A stretch of DNA of 5,148 nt, from NCBI GenBank assembly GCA_900555975.1, contig USNI01000089.1, positions 1 to 5,148 on the forward strand, read 5' to 3'. The notes beneath the pieces are model-generated. The model saw only the letters and a list, made by a program, of their open reading frames with translations. It made no database searches and was not told where the DNA came from. Positions 1 to 5,148 of this stretch are shown here, piece after piece. Source of the DNA: an uncultured Desulfovibrio sp. (GTDB lineage: Bacteria > Desulfobacterota > Desulfovibrionia > Desulfovibrionales > Desulfovibrionaceae). Every line of letters begins with the position of its first letter. Position 1 is the first letter of the stretch. The translations under genes and the position numbers were made by a program.

Positions 1-434
1 TGGCTCTGGCCGCGGAAATACGTTCCGCCGACAAGGTGACCACCAAGGGCGTGGACAGCCGCAACAGCAGCGCCGAAGCCCTGGATTCCGCCCATGTTCT
101 GGCCCGGCGCTTCGGATGCACGGTCAGCGTCAGCGGCGAGAAGGACCTCATCACCGACGGTGACACCGATCTCGTCGTCCACGGTGGCTCGCCGCTCATG
201 CCGCTCGTCACGGGCATGGGCTGTTCCGCCTCCGCCGTCACCGGCGCCTATGCCGCGGTCTGCGAAAACCGCCTCACGGCGGCGGCCGCAGCCATGGCCG
301 TCATGGCCTCGGCAGGCGAAAAGGCCGGAGCCGCAGCCAAGGGTCCGGGAAGCTTCCTCCCGGCCTTTCTGGATGCTCTTTATCTGCTCGATCCCATGGA
401 CGCCGCCGCAAGAGTCGAGCGTCCGGACCGCTGA
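1..434 (+). CDS. thiM: Hydroxyethylthiazole kinase, C-terminal part (5' truncated by window)
   Basis: ThiM phosphorylates 4-methyl-5-(2-hydroxyethyl)thiazole with ATP, giving the thiazole phosphate that ThiE joins to the pyrimidine; it is a soluble ribokinase-fold salvage enzyme. The reading frame is open from base 3, so the gene begins outside the window and the GTG at 36 is internal. About 143 residues are visible. They include the family stretch KGVDS, the segment SGEKDLITDG, the anion-hole motif VTGMGCSASAV with the conserved cysteine codon at 222-224, an alanine-rich helix, and the C-terminal GPGSFLPAFLDALY. These match the order and spacing of the ThiM C-terminal half. The gene stops 24 nt before thiE on the same strand, which indicates co-transcription. 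Nothing looks broken in the visible part. Confidence is high for the family; the N-terminus cannot be judged. Confidence 0.93.
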   Translation, partial: ALAAEIRSADKVTTKGVDSRNSSAEALDSAHVLARRFGCTVSVSGEKDLITDGDTDLVVHGGSPLMPLVTGMGCSASAVTGAYAAVCENRLTAAAAAMAVMASAGEKAGAAAKGPGSFLPAFLDALYLLDPMDAAARVERPDR

Positions 435-458
435 GTCCCTTCTGCGAGGCGGAACATC

Positions 459-1109
459 ATGACGAACTGGAGAAAGCATGCCGACTACCGCGTCTATCTG
501 GTCACGGACCGTGCGCTCTGTCTCGGCAGACCGCTGGAAGAGGTGGTCCTCGCCGCCGTGCGCGGCGGAGCAGGCATCGTGCAGCTTCGGGAAAAAGATG
601 CCTCGACGCGGGAATTTCTGACGCTGGCCCGCTCACTGGTTTCCCGGCTTCAGCCTCTCGGCGTCCCGGTCATCATCAACGACAGGGTCGACATAGCCCT
701 GGCCTCGGGCGCGGCGGGCGTGCATGTGGGACAGAGCGACATGCCTGTCGAAGATGCGCGACGTCTCATGGGTCCGGACGCCATCGTGGGACTTTCCGTG
801 GACACCCGCGAGGAACTTGCGGCCGCACAGGGACTCGACATCGACTACGCGGGGATCAGTCCCGTCTTTGCCACGCCCACGAAAACGGATACCTGCGCGC
901 CGTGGGGACTGGAAGGTCTTCGCTGGGCCAGGGAGCATTCCGCGCTCACGCTGGTGGCCATCGGCGGCATACACGGGGACAATGCCGGCGCCGTGATCAG
1001 GGCCGGTGCGCACGGTCTTGCCGTGGTGTCGGAACTGTGCTCGGCCCCCGATCCGCAGAAGGCGGCCGGACGGCTTCTGGCGGCCTTTGAGAACGCTTCC
1101 CGCGCATGA
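459..1109 (+). CDS. thiE: Thiamine phosphate synthase
   Basis: ThiE condenses HMP pyrophosphate with the thiazole phosphate made by ThiM (or by the de novo route), giving thiamine monophosphate and pyrophosphate in the cytoplasm. The 216-residue product has the usual length for this TIM-barrel enzyme. Visible motifs are YLVTDR (13-18), VQLREKD (41-47, pyrophosphate and Mg binding), IINDR (72-76), GVHVGQSD (87-94), GISPVFATPTKTD (122-134) and AIGGI (167-171), followed by the C-terminal phosphate-loop region around VVSEL (189-193). The ATG at 459 is preceded by GAGG at 446-449, nine bases upstream, which supports this start. It follows thiM by 24 nt. The stop codon lies inside a short repeated inverted-repeat unit, and a strong terminator follows about 80 nt downstream. 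Confidence 0.96.
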   Translation: MTNWRKHADYRVYLVTDRALCLGRPLEEVVLAAVRGGAGIVQLREKDASTREFLTLARSLVSRLQPLGVPVIINDRVDIALASGAAGVHVGQSDMPVEDARRLMGPDAIVGLSVDTREELAAAQGLDIDYAGISPVFATPTKTDTCAPWGLEGLRWAREHSALTLVAIGGIHGDNAGAVIRAGAHGLAVVSELCSAPDPQKAAGRLLAAFENASRA

Positions 1110-1169
1110 GACGCGGAAGCGGCACGCCGTTTCGGTTCCACGGACGGTCCCGCGCATGAGGCGCGGAAG
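1098..1169 (+). repeat. Direct repeat of the thiE 3' end, each copy a small hairpin
   Basis: A 22-base unit occurs at 1098-1119 and again at 1148-1169, exactly 50 bases apart, with one A/G difference. The first copy spans the thiE stop codon. Each unit is itself an inverted repeat: the second has a perfect 6-bp stem CCGCGC/GCGCGG around an ATGAG loop (1150-1166), and the first has the same stem with one mismatch. Both are followed by similar purine-rich, AGCGGCA-containing sequence. It could be a local duplication of the gene end or a short REP-like element. The sequence identity is plain; the meaning is inferred. Confidence 0.6.
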
Positions 1170-1187
1170 AAAAAGCGGCAAAAAGCG

Positions 1188-1226
1188 CATGAAAAAAGAC
1201 GGGGCAAGGCCCCGTCTTTTTTCATG
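1188..1226. terminator. Bidirectional intrinsic terminator between thiE and the MATE gene
   Basis: An 18-bp perfect inverted repeat (1188-1205 and 1209-1226) with a 3-nt loop (AAG) contains a GC-rich GACGGGGC core flanked by six A on one side and six T on the other. Read on either strand it gives a GC hairpin followed by a U tract. It lies about 80 nt after the thiE stop and 14 nt after the stop of the opposing MATE gene, so it can end both transcripts. Confidence 0.93.
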
Positions 1227-1240
1227 TCGCGTCTCCCGGA

Positions 1241-2650
1241 CTAGAATTTCCGGGGCTGGAAGAACTTCGGCGCGGGCTTGCACTCCGGATCGCCGTGGAT
1301 GCAGGTATTGTCCTCGGCCCTAAGGGCGAAACGCAGAAAGAGCGCGGCCACGACGAAGCCCGTGAAGTCGGACAGCGGAATGCTCATCCACACGCCCTGC
1401 AGACCGAAGAAATGCGGCATGACGCAGAGAGCGGGCACAAGGCAGATCATCTGACGGCACAGGGAGACGATGCTTGCGATCTTGGCCTGGCCTATGGACT
1501 GGAAATAGGTGCCTATGATGATCTGCGCGCCGACGAAGACGAACAGACCGCCCGTGATGCGCAGAGCGTTGGAGGCCACGTCGACGAGCGGACCGTGATC
1601 GGTGAAGATGCGCACCAGAAATTCCGGGAAGAACCAGGATCCCAGCATGCCGGCAAGGGTGATGCACGTGGCGCTCATGATGCCGTACTTCAGGGCCAGA
1701 CGCACGCGGTCAGGCCTCTTGGCGCCGAAGTTGAAGCCGATGATGGGCTGCATTCCCTGACCGAGACCGATGACGCTCATGGCAAAGAGCATGAGCAGAC
1801 GATTCGTGATGCCGAAGGCGCCGATGGCCAGATCGCCGCCGTGCTCCTGCAGGGCGCGGTTGATGATGACGACCACGATGCAGCCGCAGAAGTTGATGAG
1901 GAAGGGCGCCATGCCGATGGCCACGATCTTGCGGATGGCCTCCATCTTCAGCTTCCAGATGTCCTTCTGGAAGTGGATGAGGGAGCTTTTGCGCATGAAG
2001 TGGATGACCAGCCACACGACGGACATGAACTGACCGGCGATCTGCGCCCATGCCGCGCCGTACATGCCCCAATCCCACCAGAAAATGAAGATGGGCGAAA
2101 AGATGACGATGCCCACGGAGGAAAGCAGGGCCGTGATCATGGCCGTCTTGGGATACCCCGTGGCTCTGGCGAGGTAGTTGAAGCCGAGCATGAGAAAGCC
2201 CAGAGGCGAAAGCACCACCAGAGGCAGCATGAACTCATGGGCATGGCGCAGGGTCTCTCCGCTCGCACCGAAGAAGGAAAGCAGCGGATCGAGATAGAAC
2301 CAGAAGATGAGTCCGAACAGAACGCCGAACAGCACTTCCAGAATGACGGAATGCCCCAGCATGCTGCGGGCCTTTTCCATGTCCTTGCGACCAAGCTCGA
2401 TGGAGCACAGCGCAGCGCAGCCCACGCCCACAAGCTGACAGAAGGCCATCAGCAGGTTGACGAGCGGAAACGTGACGGCCATGGCGGCCAGCGCGAGAGG
2501 TCCCACGCCGTGACCGATGAAGATGCTTGAGATGATCTGGTTGAGGGCGACGACGATCATACCCAGGATGGCGGGTATGGAATACTCCAGCAGCAGCAGG
2601 CCTACGCCCTTCGTGCCCATTTCACTGGCTTTCTGATCTTTCTGGCTCAT
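1241..2650 (-). CDS. MATE-family multidrug/cation exporter (MepA-like)
   Basis: This is an inner-membrane transporter of 469 residues, the usual size for the MATE family, which exports cationic drugs or metabolites in exchange for Na+ or H+. About twelve hydrophobic segments are visible in two six-helix halves separated by a charged loop near residues 218-242. Family marks include LEYSIPAILGM with the N-terminal helix (21-31), the first-half RATGYPKTAM (162-171), and the second-half GQGMQPIIGFNFGAK (297-311), which is typical of the MepA/DinF side of the family. The ATG at 2650 is preceded by GGGGGAA on the minus strand (about 2655-2660), a usable SD site. A hydrophilic C-terminal tail of about 25 residues carries two cysteines (CIHGDPEC). 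The gene lies downstream of a TetR-type regulator in the same orientation. The substrate cannot be told from sequence. Confidence 0.93.
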   Translation of the reverse strand: MSQKDQKASEMGTKGVGLLLLEYSIPAILGMIVVALNQIISSIFIGHGVGPLALAAMAVTFPLVNLLMAFCQLVGVGCAALCSIELGRKDMEKARSMLGHSVILEVLFGVLFGLIFWFYLDPLLSFFGASGETLRHAHEFMLPLVVLSPLGFLMLGFNYLARATGYPKTAMITALLSSVGIVIFSPIFIFWWDWGMYGAAWAQIAGQFMSVVWLVIHFMRKSSLIHFQKDIWKLKMEAIRKIVAIGMAPFLINFCGCIVVVIINRALQEHGGDLAIGAFGITNRLLMLFAMSVIGLGQGMQPIIGFNFGAKRPDRVRLALKYGIMSATCITLAGMLGSWFFPEFLVRIFTDHGPLVDVASNALRITGGLFVFVGAQIIIGTYFQSIGQAKIASIVSLCRQMICLVPALCVMPHFFGLQGVWMSIPLSDFTGFVVAALFLRFALRAEDNTCIHGDPECKPAPKFFQPRKF

Positions 2651-2655
2651 GACTT

Positions 2656-2660
2656 CCCCC
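2656..2660 (-). promoter_or_regulatory. Ribosome binding site of the MATE gene
   Basis: On the minus strand a GGGGG run followed by AA lies about five bases before the ATG at 2650. It is a G-rich, non-canonical but plausible SD sequence and fixes the start, since no better in-frame start lies upstream. Confidence 0.55.
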
Positions 2661-2707
2661 GAAATTCTGACACGGCTCCTGCCAGAGACGAACGCCTTTT
2701 GCGGCGC

Positions 2708-2727
2708 CCGGAACGGAAACGTTCCGG
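2708..2727. promoter_or_regulatory. Perfect 8-4-8 palindrome upstream of the MATE gene, candidate TetR operator
   Basis: CCGGAACG and CGTTCCGG flank a GAAA spacer, giving a 20-base inverted repeat 58 to 77 nt upstream of the pump start. A second related site (12 of 13 bases identical to 2709-2721) lies inverted at 2790-2802. The size and symmetry fit operators of TetR-family repressors, and a TetR-type gene sits directly upstream. As RNA on the plus strand it would be a GNRA-capped hairpin, but the gene is on the minus strand, so a DNA-binding role is the more natural reading. That role is inferred. Confidence 0.45.
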
Positions 2728-2759
2728 CAGAACGGCGTCCTCCCGCATGACACGGTCGT

Positions 2760-2787
2760 ATTATTCAGAAATGATGACTACTGTGAT
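2760..2787 (-). promoter_or_regulatory. Possible sigma70 promoter for the MATE gene
   Basis: On the minus strand, AATAAT (2765-2760; 5 of 6 to the -10 consensus) is preceded 16 bases upstream by ATCACA (2787-2782; 4 of 6 to the -35 consensus). Transcription would begin near 2753, putting the 2708-2727 palindrome in the early transcribed region and its half-site at 2790-2802 just upstream of the -35. It is the most AT-rich spot in this gap, but the match is only moderate. Confidence 0.35.
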
Positions 2788-2892
2788 GTCGTCTCCGTTC
2801 CGACTCATCAAACTACTGGACAACGGAGCGACGCAGGGGGGTATATTCACAAAGACCGGAAGGAAAGGCAAGTCTCTTCTTTTCCCCCCGGA

Positions 2893-3578
2893 TCACAACG
2901 TTTCGTCCCCGGACGAAAATTTTTCGACAGCCGTTCGATCTTCCTGCACTTTTTGAGCATCGTCCTCTTCGGACTTTTCCGCTTTTCTTTTCAGGGATGC
3001 CAGACCGCTTTTCCGGGGGCCTTCATTAAGAAAGGGCATGGGAGAATCCCAGTCCAGCAGCGTGACGCCGATGAGATAGGAAACCCAGGCCGCATACTCC
3101 TCGGAGGACCAGTTGAGCATCTTGGTCAGACGGCGATGGATGCCGGGCGTGCTGATGCTCCAGTACAGCTCCGCCGCACGCTCATGCCCCGCACGATGTC
3201 GAACACCGGCATGGCGTCCTCCATGAGCACGGACATGAAATGACCTATCTCCCGCACTCTTTCCTTGCCGGTCATGATCTGCGGTATGGAATCGCGGAGC
3301 TTGTCGTACTTCTTGGCTTCCACGGTGGTTTCGAGAATGGCCGCCAGCACGCCCTTCTTCGATCCGCACACGGCGTACACCGTCTGCGGCGCGACGCCCG
3401 CCTCGCGGGCTATGGCCTCCAGAGTCATGTCGGCGTATCCCTTCTCCTTCATGAGATGCATGGCCGCCGCCACGATGCGCGACTTCGTTACATGCGCCTG
3501 CTCCTTCCGCCGGGGAGAATGATAGGCTCTCGTTTTCCTGACAGGGGCCGCAGCGCCTTCGACGGCTTTTTTCGCCAT
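2893..3578 (-). pseudogene. TetR-family transcriptional regulator interrupted by a one-base frameshift
   Basis: TetR-family proteins bind operator DNA as dimers and release it on ligand binding. The N-terminal frame (ATG 3578, stop 3126) encodes the helix-turn-helix, reading RIVAAAMHLMKEKGYADMTL, then EAIAREAGVAPQTVYAVCGSK, and it continues to MPVFDIVRG. The rest of the ligand-binding domain (ELYWSISTPGIHRRLTKML, then WSSEEYAAWVSYLIG) lies in the next frame, ending at 2893. One extra base at the C run 3187-3190 would join them as DIVRGHERAAELYW and give a 228-residue protein, a normal family length. As written, the product is about 150 residues with a scrambled end. The ATG at 3578 has GAGG nine bases upstream and is preferred to the TTG at 3593. 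The reconstructed C-terminus is unusually charged. It may be a true mutation or a sequencing or assembly error. It lies upstream of the MATE gene and is its likely regulator. Confidence 0.85.
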
Positions 3579-3593
3579 GGCATGATTCCTCAA

Positions 3594-3903
3594 TATTGAA
3601 TAGAATTTTTTAAGTTAGCGTAAGCCTACCCCAACAATCCCCGATAATCAATGCCAAAATCTCCGTTTCACAGTCAGGAAAGAATGCGGAACCTTTTCCC
3701 GGGTCTTTCCGGCAGCTCATCATGAAGGCGTCCTTCCTTTCCGAAGCCTTCCGCCAGAGACGAACCATCTGCACGCGTCATCGGCCGGATCGTATTGCCC
3801 AGGACTTTTTTTCGTCCCGCGGACGATGGTCCCGTCCCTTCGCCGCGCGCTTCGACTCCCCCGCCGTTCCCTGCGTTTCCTGCGGCTTTCCCTCCGCGGA
3901 TTC
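3594..3903. other. Intergenic region between the divergent regulator and glutaredoxin-like gene; no gene seen
   Basis: The first 65 bases or so (3594-3660) are AT-rich compared with the rest of the window and probably carry the promoter of the minus-strand regulator; partial -35-like words (TTGGCA, TTGATT on the minus strand) are present but no convincing pair. The remainder is GC-rich, contains a T7 run at 3806-3812 followed by a 5-bp hairpin CGTCC/GGACG (3813-3825), and has only short open frames on both strands with no SD site or recognisable domain. The hairpin has its T run on the wrong side for a plus-strand terminator. Confidence 0.5.
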
Positions 3904-3932
3904 TTGACACGCTCCGGCTATTTCACTAGAAT
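3904..3932 (+). promoter_or_regulatory. Strong sigma70 promoter for the glutaredoxin-like gene
   Basis: A perfect -35 TTGACA (3904-3909), a 17-base spacer and a -10 TAGAAT (3927-3932; 5 of 6) form a near-consensus promoter on the plus strand. Transcription is expected near 3938-3940, leaving a leader of about 167 nt before the ATG at 4106. Confidence 0.85.
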
Positions 3933-3938
3933 AAACAT

Positions 3939-4105
3939 CTATTGAATATTCATTTTCAACGGACGCCGGAAGGGCGACGGACGTCTCGTTGCCATTCCCT
4001 CCGTTTTCTGATGAAATACCGCGCGGACTGTCTGTCGTTGCCGGACGGCATCCGGCCGGATCCAGAATGCGCAGAATGTTCTAACCGTTGTCATGGAGTT
4101 CCGAC
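3939..4105 (+). promoter_or_regulatory. Long structured 5' leader of the glutaredoxin-like gene
   Basis: The leader holds a 9-bp stem with a single bulged T (CAACGGACG at 3957-3965 with CGTC-T-CGTTG at 3982-3991), capped by a CCG/CGG inner stem, and a second hairpin GCCGGA/TCCGGC with a 5-nt loop (4040-4056). The second overlaps a perfect 12-bp palindrome ATCCGGCCGGAT (4050-4061), so it has an alternative fold. The SD GGAG (4095-4098) follows, seven bases before the ATG. No poly-U attenuator is evident, and I recognise no known riboswitch core. A regulatory role is inferred from length and structure. Confidence 0.45.
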
Positions 4106-4936
4106 ATGGCCATCACACTCTACAAGGCTCCCAACTGCATCCGCTGCCGCATCACGCATGAATTCATGGACGCCAGAGGCATCGCCTACAACAGCTACGA
4201 CCTCGAAGCGGACAAGGACATCGTGAACGGCTTCTACCGCGCGAACCGCAAGTTTCTGCACCGCAACGAAACCGGCGTGGAATTTCCCATGTTCCATGAC
4301 GACGACGGCGACGTGGTGCTGCAGGGAACGGGCGTCATCATCGCCTATCTTCTGTCGGGCAGGGCTCTCGGCGACGCCGGCGCAGTGACCGAAAGCAAGA
4401 TGCTGCACGGCTGGATCTCCGGTCTGAACGTCTCGAAGGTTCCCGCCGGTGAGGAAGATCATTTCGTCGAGCTCGTCACGGCGCTGGCCAAAGGCGGTCT
4501 GCAGGTGGTTCTCGACAGCGACGGCCGCAACCCCGACCTTCTGGAGAGACTCATCGGCACCGGCTGTCCGACCCGCATCCGTCTGAACATTCCCGGCCCG
4601 GCCTCCGTCTATCCCGCGGCCGCGGGTGGAGAAGCTCCCTCCGCCGCCGATCTCGGCAGGAGCATCGCGCTTGTGCGGGCCTTCAAGGACAACGTCATCC
4701 GTCTGTATCTCGAACCCATTCCCCAGGCCGACGGAACCCTCGCCTGGCTCTCGCCCGCCGACGCGGCTCTGGCCGGAAAAATGGTGGCCGAAGCCTGCGG
4801 AGACATGATGCTTCCCTTCGGCATTCAGGCCACGACCGAACAGGTCAGGGGCATCGAACCTCTTTCCAATCTGCTGCCGTACCGCTCCAAGGTGCGCGCC
4901 GCTCTGCCCAAGACAGACATCATCAAGGGCGAGTGA
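4106..4936 (+). CDS. Glutaredoxin-like domain fused to a cluster-less NrdG/radical-SAM-like half
   Basis: The 276-residue soluble protein has two parts. Residues 1-92 look like a glutaredoxin/thioredoxin fold: ITLYKAPNCIRC with the CxxC pair C11 and C14, a probable cis-proline P61 in GVEFPMF, and VLQGTGVIIAYL near 72-82. Residues about 110-250 read like the C-terminal half of NrdG2/PFL-activase-type radical-SAM proteins: GLQVVLDSDGRNPDLLERLI (121-140) resembles the LDTNGxNPxLLExLL segment, RLNIPGP the MDIKxP segment, then a Y..G and a SI-L segment. The CX3CX2C cluster motif is absent; the only other cysteines are C144 and C231. Thus it is probably not a radical enzyme itself. The ATG at 4106 with GGAG seven bases upstream is preferred over the in-frame TTG at 4088. 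It has its own strong promoter and a long leader, and precedes a flavoprotein gene. The family is not one I can name; the second-domain assignment is by eye. Confidence 0.75.
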   Translation: MAITLYKAPNCIRCRITHEFMDARGIAYNSYDLEADKDIVNGFYRANRKFLHRNETGVEFPMFHDDDGDVVLQGTGVIIAYLLSGRALGDAGAVTESKMLHGWISGLNVSKVPAGEEDHFVELVTALAKGGLQVVLDSDGRNPDLLERLIGTGCPTRIRLNIPGPASVYPAAAGGEAPSAADLGRSIALVRAFKDNVIRLYLEPIPQADGTLAWLSPADAALAGKMVAEACGDMMLPFGIQATTEQVRGIEPLSNLLPYRSKVRAALPKTDIIKGE

Positions 4937-5112
4937 TCCGCCGCTGCGGAAGTCTTCCTTCCGGACCGTCTCCCCGGCGTCCCGGCGCGCACGCCCGGAC
5001 GCCTCCTCCGGAAACGCCCCGGTTCTTCCGCCCGCACGGGAACGCCTGCGGCTCCGGGCATGTTCTCCGGAACATGCATCCCATCATCCTCATCATTCAA
5101 GGCAGGATATCA
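4937..5112 (+). other. Hairpin-rich spacer between the glutaredoxin-like gene and the flavoprotein gene
   Basis: This 176-nt spacer has no credible gene and no evident promoter. It contains a hairpin soon after the stop codon (CGGAAG/CTTCCG with a 5-nt loop, about 4947-4963) and a perfect 8-bp stem with a TCCG loop (GCATGTTC/GAACATGC, 5058-5077). Neither is followed by a U tract, so neither is a standard terminator. The flanking genes may share a transcript with a structured spacer. Confidence 0.45.
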
Positions 5113-5148
5113 ATGGCTCTCAGAATCACCGTCATCGGAGCAGGTCCC
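5113..5148 (+). CDS. FAD/NAD(P)-binding oxidoreductase, N-terminus only (3' truncated by window)
   Basis: Twelve codons are visible, MALRITVIGAGP: a short beta strand running into the GxGxxP-type dinucleotide-binding loop of two-dinucleotide-binding flavoproteins (dihydrolipoyl dehydrogenase, thioredoxin reductase and relatives). AGGA at 5104-5107 lies five bases before the ATG at 5113 and supports the start. It follows the glutaredoxin-like gene on the same strand. A flavin disulfide reductase would be a natural electron donor for the CIRC protein, and a dihydrolipoyl dehydrogenase is one specific possibility, but twelve residues cannot separate these subfamilies. Confidence 0.75.
   Translation, partial: MALRITVIGAGP

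Noticed and set aside
633..1283. 216-residue open frame on the minus strand over thiE
   Set aside because: It overlaps thiE and the terminator completely and its sequence is low-complexity and resembles no family.
1295..2530. 411-residue open frame on the plus strand opposite the MATE gene
   Set aside because: It is the mirror of a GC-biased coding strand, is very rich in His, Asp and Glu with no recognisable domain, and the minus-strand frame is a clear 12-helix transporter.
2840..2892. Terminator after the regulator gene (imperfect CCGG...CCGG pairing on the minus strand)
   Set aside because: The stem has internal mismatches and no U tract follows, so it does not meet the form of an intrinsic terminator.
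2699..2956. 85-residue plus-strand frame in the regulator-pump gap
   Set aside because: It has a weak start, no SD site, no family resemblance and runs into the regulator's coding region on the opposite strand.
3126..3128. The regulator as an intact 150-residue protein ending at this stop
   Set aside because: The last 18 or so residues lose family character while the adjacent frame continues the ligand-binding domain at the right place.
3674..3910. 78-residue minus-strand frame and the overlapping 61-residue plus-strand frame at 3722-3907
   Set aside because: Neither has an SD site or domain; the products are Gly/Arg/Ser-rich as expected from non-coding GC-rich DNA.
3957..4000. Glycine riboswitch in the leader (the GACGCCGGAAGGGCGA stretch resembles part of its core)
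   Set aside because: The GGAGAG element and the later conserved core segments are missing, and the stretch is explained by a simple stem-loop.
4088..4105. TTG at 4088 as start of the glutaredoxin-like protein
   Set aside because: The ATG at 4106 has GGAG seven bases upstream and begins right at the first beta strand of the fold (AITLY), as usual for glutaredoxins.

Overview
This is a GC-rich bacterial window with dense genes, good Shine-Dalgarno (SD) sites and strongly G/C-biased third codon positions. Gene content and protein style (ThiM-ThiE, a MepA-type MATE pump, a glutaredoxin-like redox protein beside a flavoprotein) resemble a Desulfovibrio-like anaerobe. That placement rests on protein resemblance recalled from memory and is moderate at best.

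Layout, left to right. (1) Positions 1-1109, plus strand: the 3' part of thiM (hydroxyethylthiazole kinase) and complete thiE (thiamine phosphate synthase), 24 nt apart, forming the end of a thiamine salvage/biosynthesis operon. (2) Positions 1110-1240: a short convergent gap with a direct repeat of the thiE 3' end and a very strong, almost symmetric terminator that can serve both thiE and the opposing pump gene. (3) Positions 1241-3578, minus strand: a TetR-family regulator and, downstream of it, a 12-helix MATE exporter. The regulator is interrupted by a one-base frameshift at a four-base C run. The 242-nt gap between them carries a candidate promoter and a perfect 8-4-8 palindrome that could be the regulator's operator. 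(4) Positions 3579-4105: a divergent intergenic region of about 530 nt. It holds an AT-rich stretch before the regulator, a long stretch without a credible gene, a near-consensus sigma70 promoter (TTGACA-17-TAGAAT), and then a leader of about 167 nt with two clear stem-loops. (5) Positions 4106-5148, plus strand: a 276-residue protein joining an N-terminal glutaredoxin-like domain (CIRC) to a region that reads like the C-terminal half of an NrdG-type radical-SAM activase without its cluster motif. After a 176-nt hairpin-bearing gap comes the start of an FAD/NAD(P)-binding oxidoreductase, cut by the window end.

The thiamine genes act together in one pathway. The regulator and pump look like a self-contained drug-response pair whose control may be broken. 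The glutaredoxin fusion and the flavoprotein probably form a redox unit; this pair and its structured leader are the least explained part of the window.
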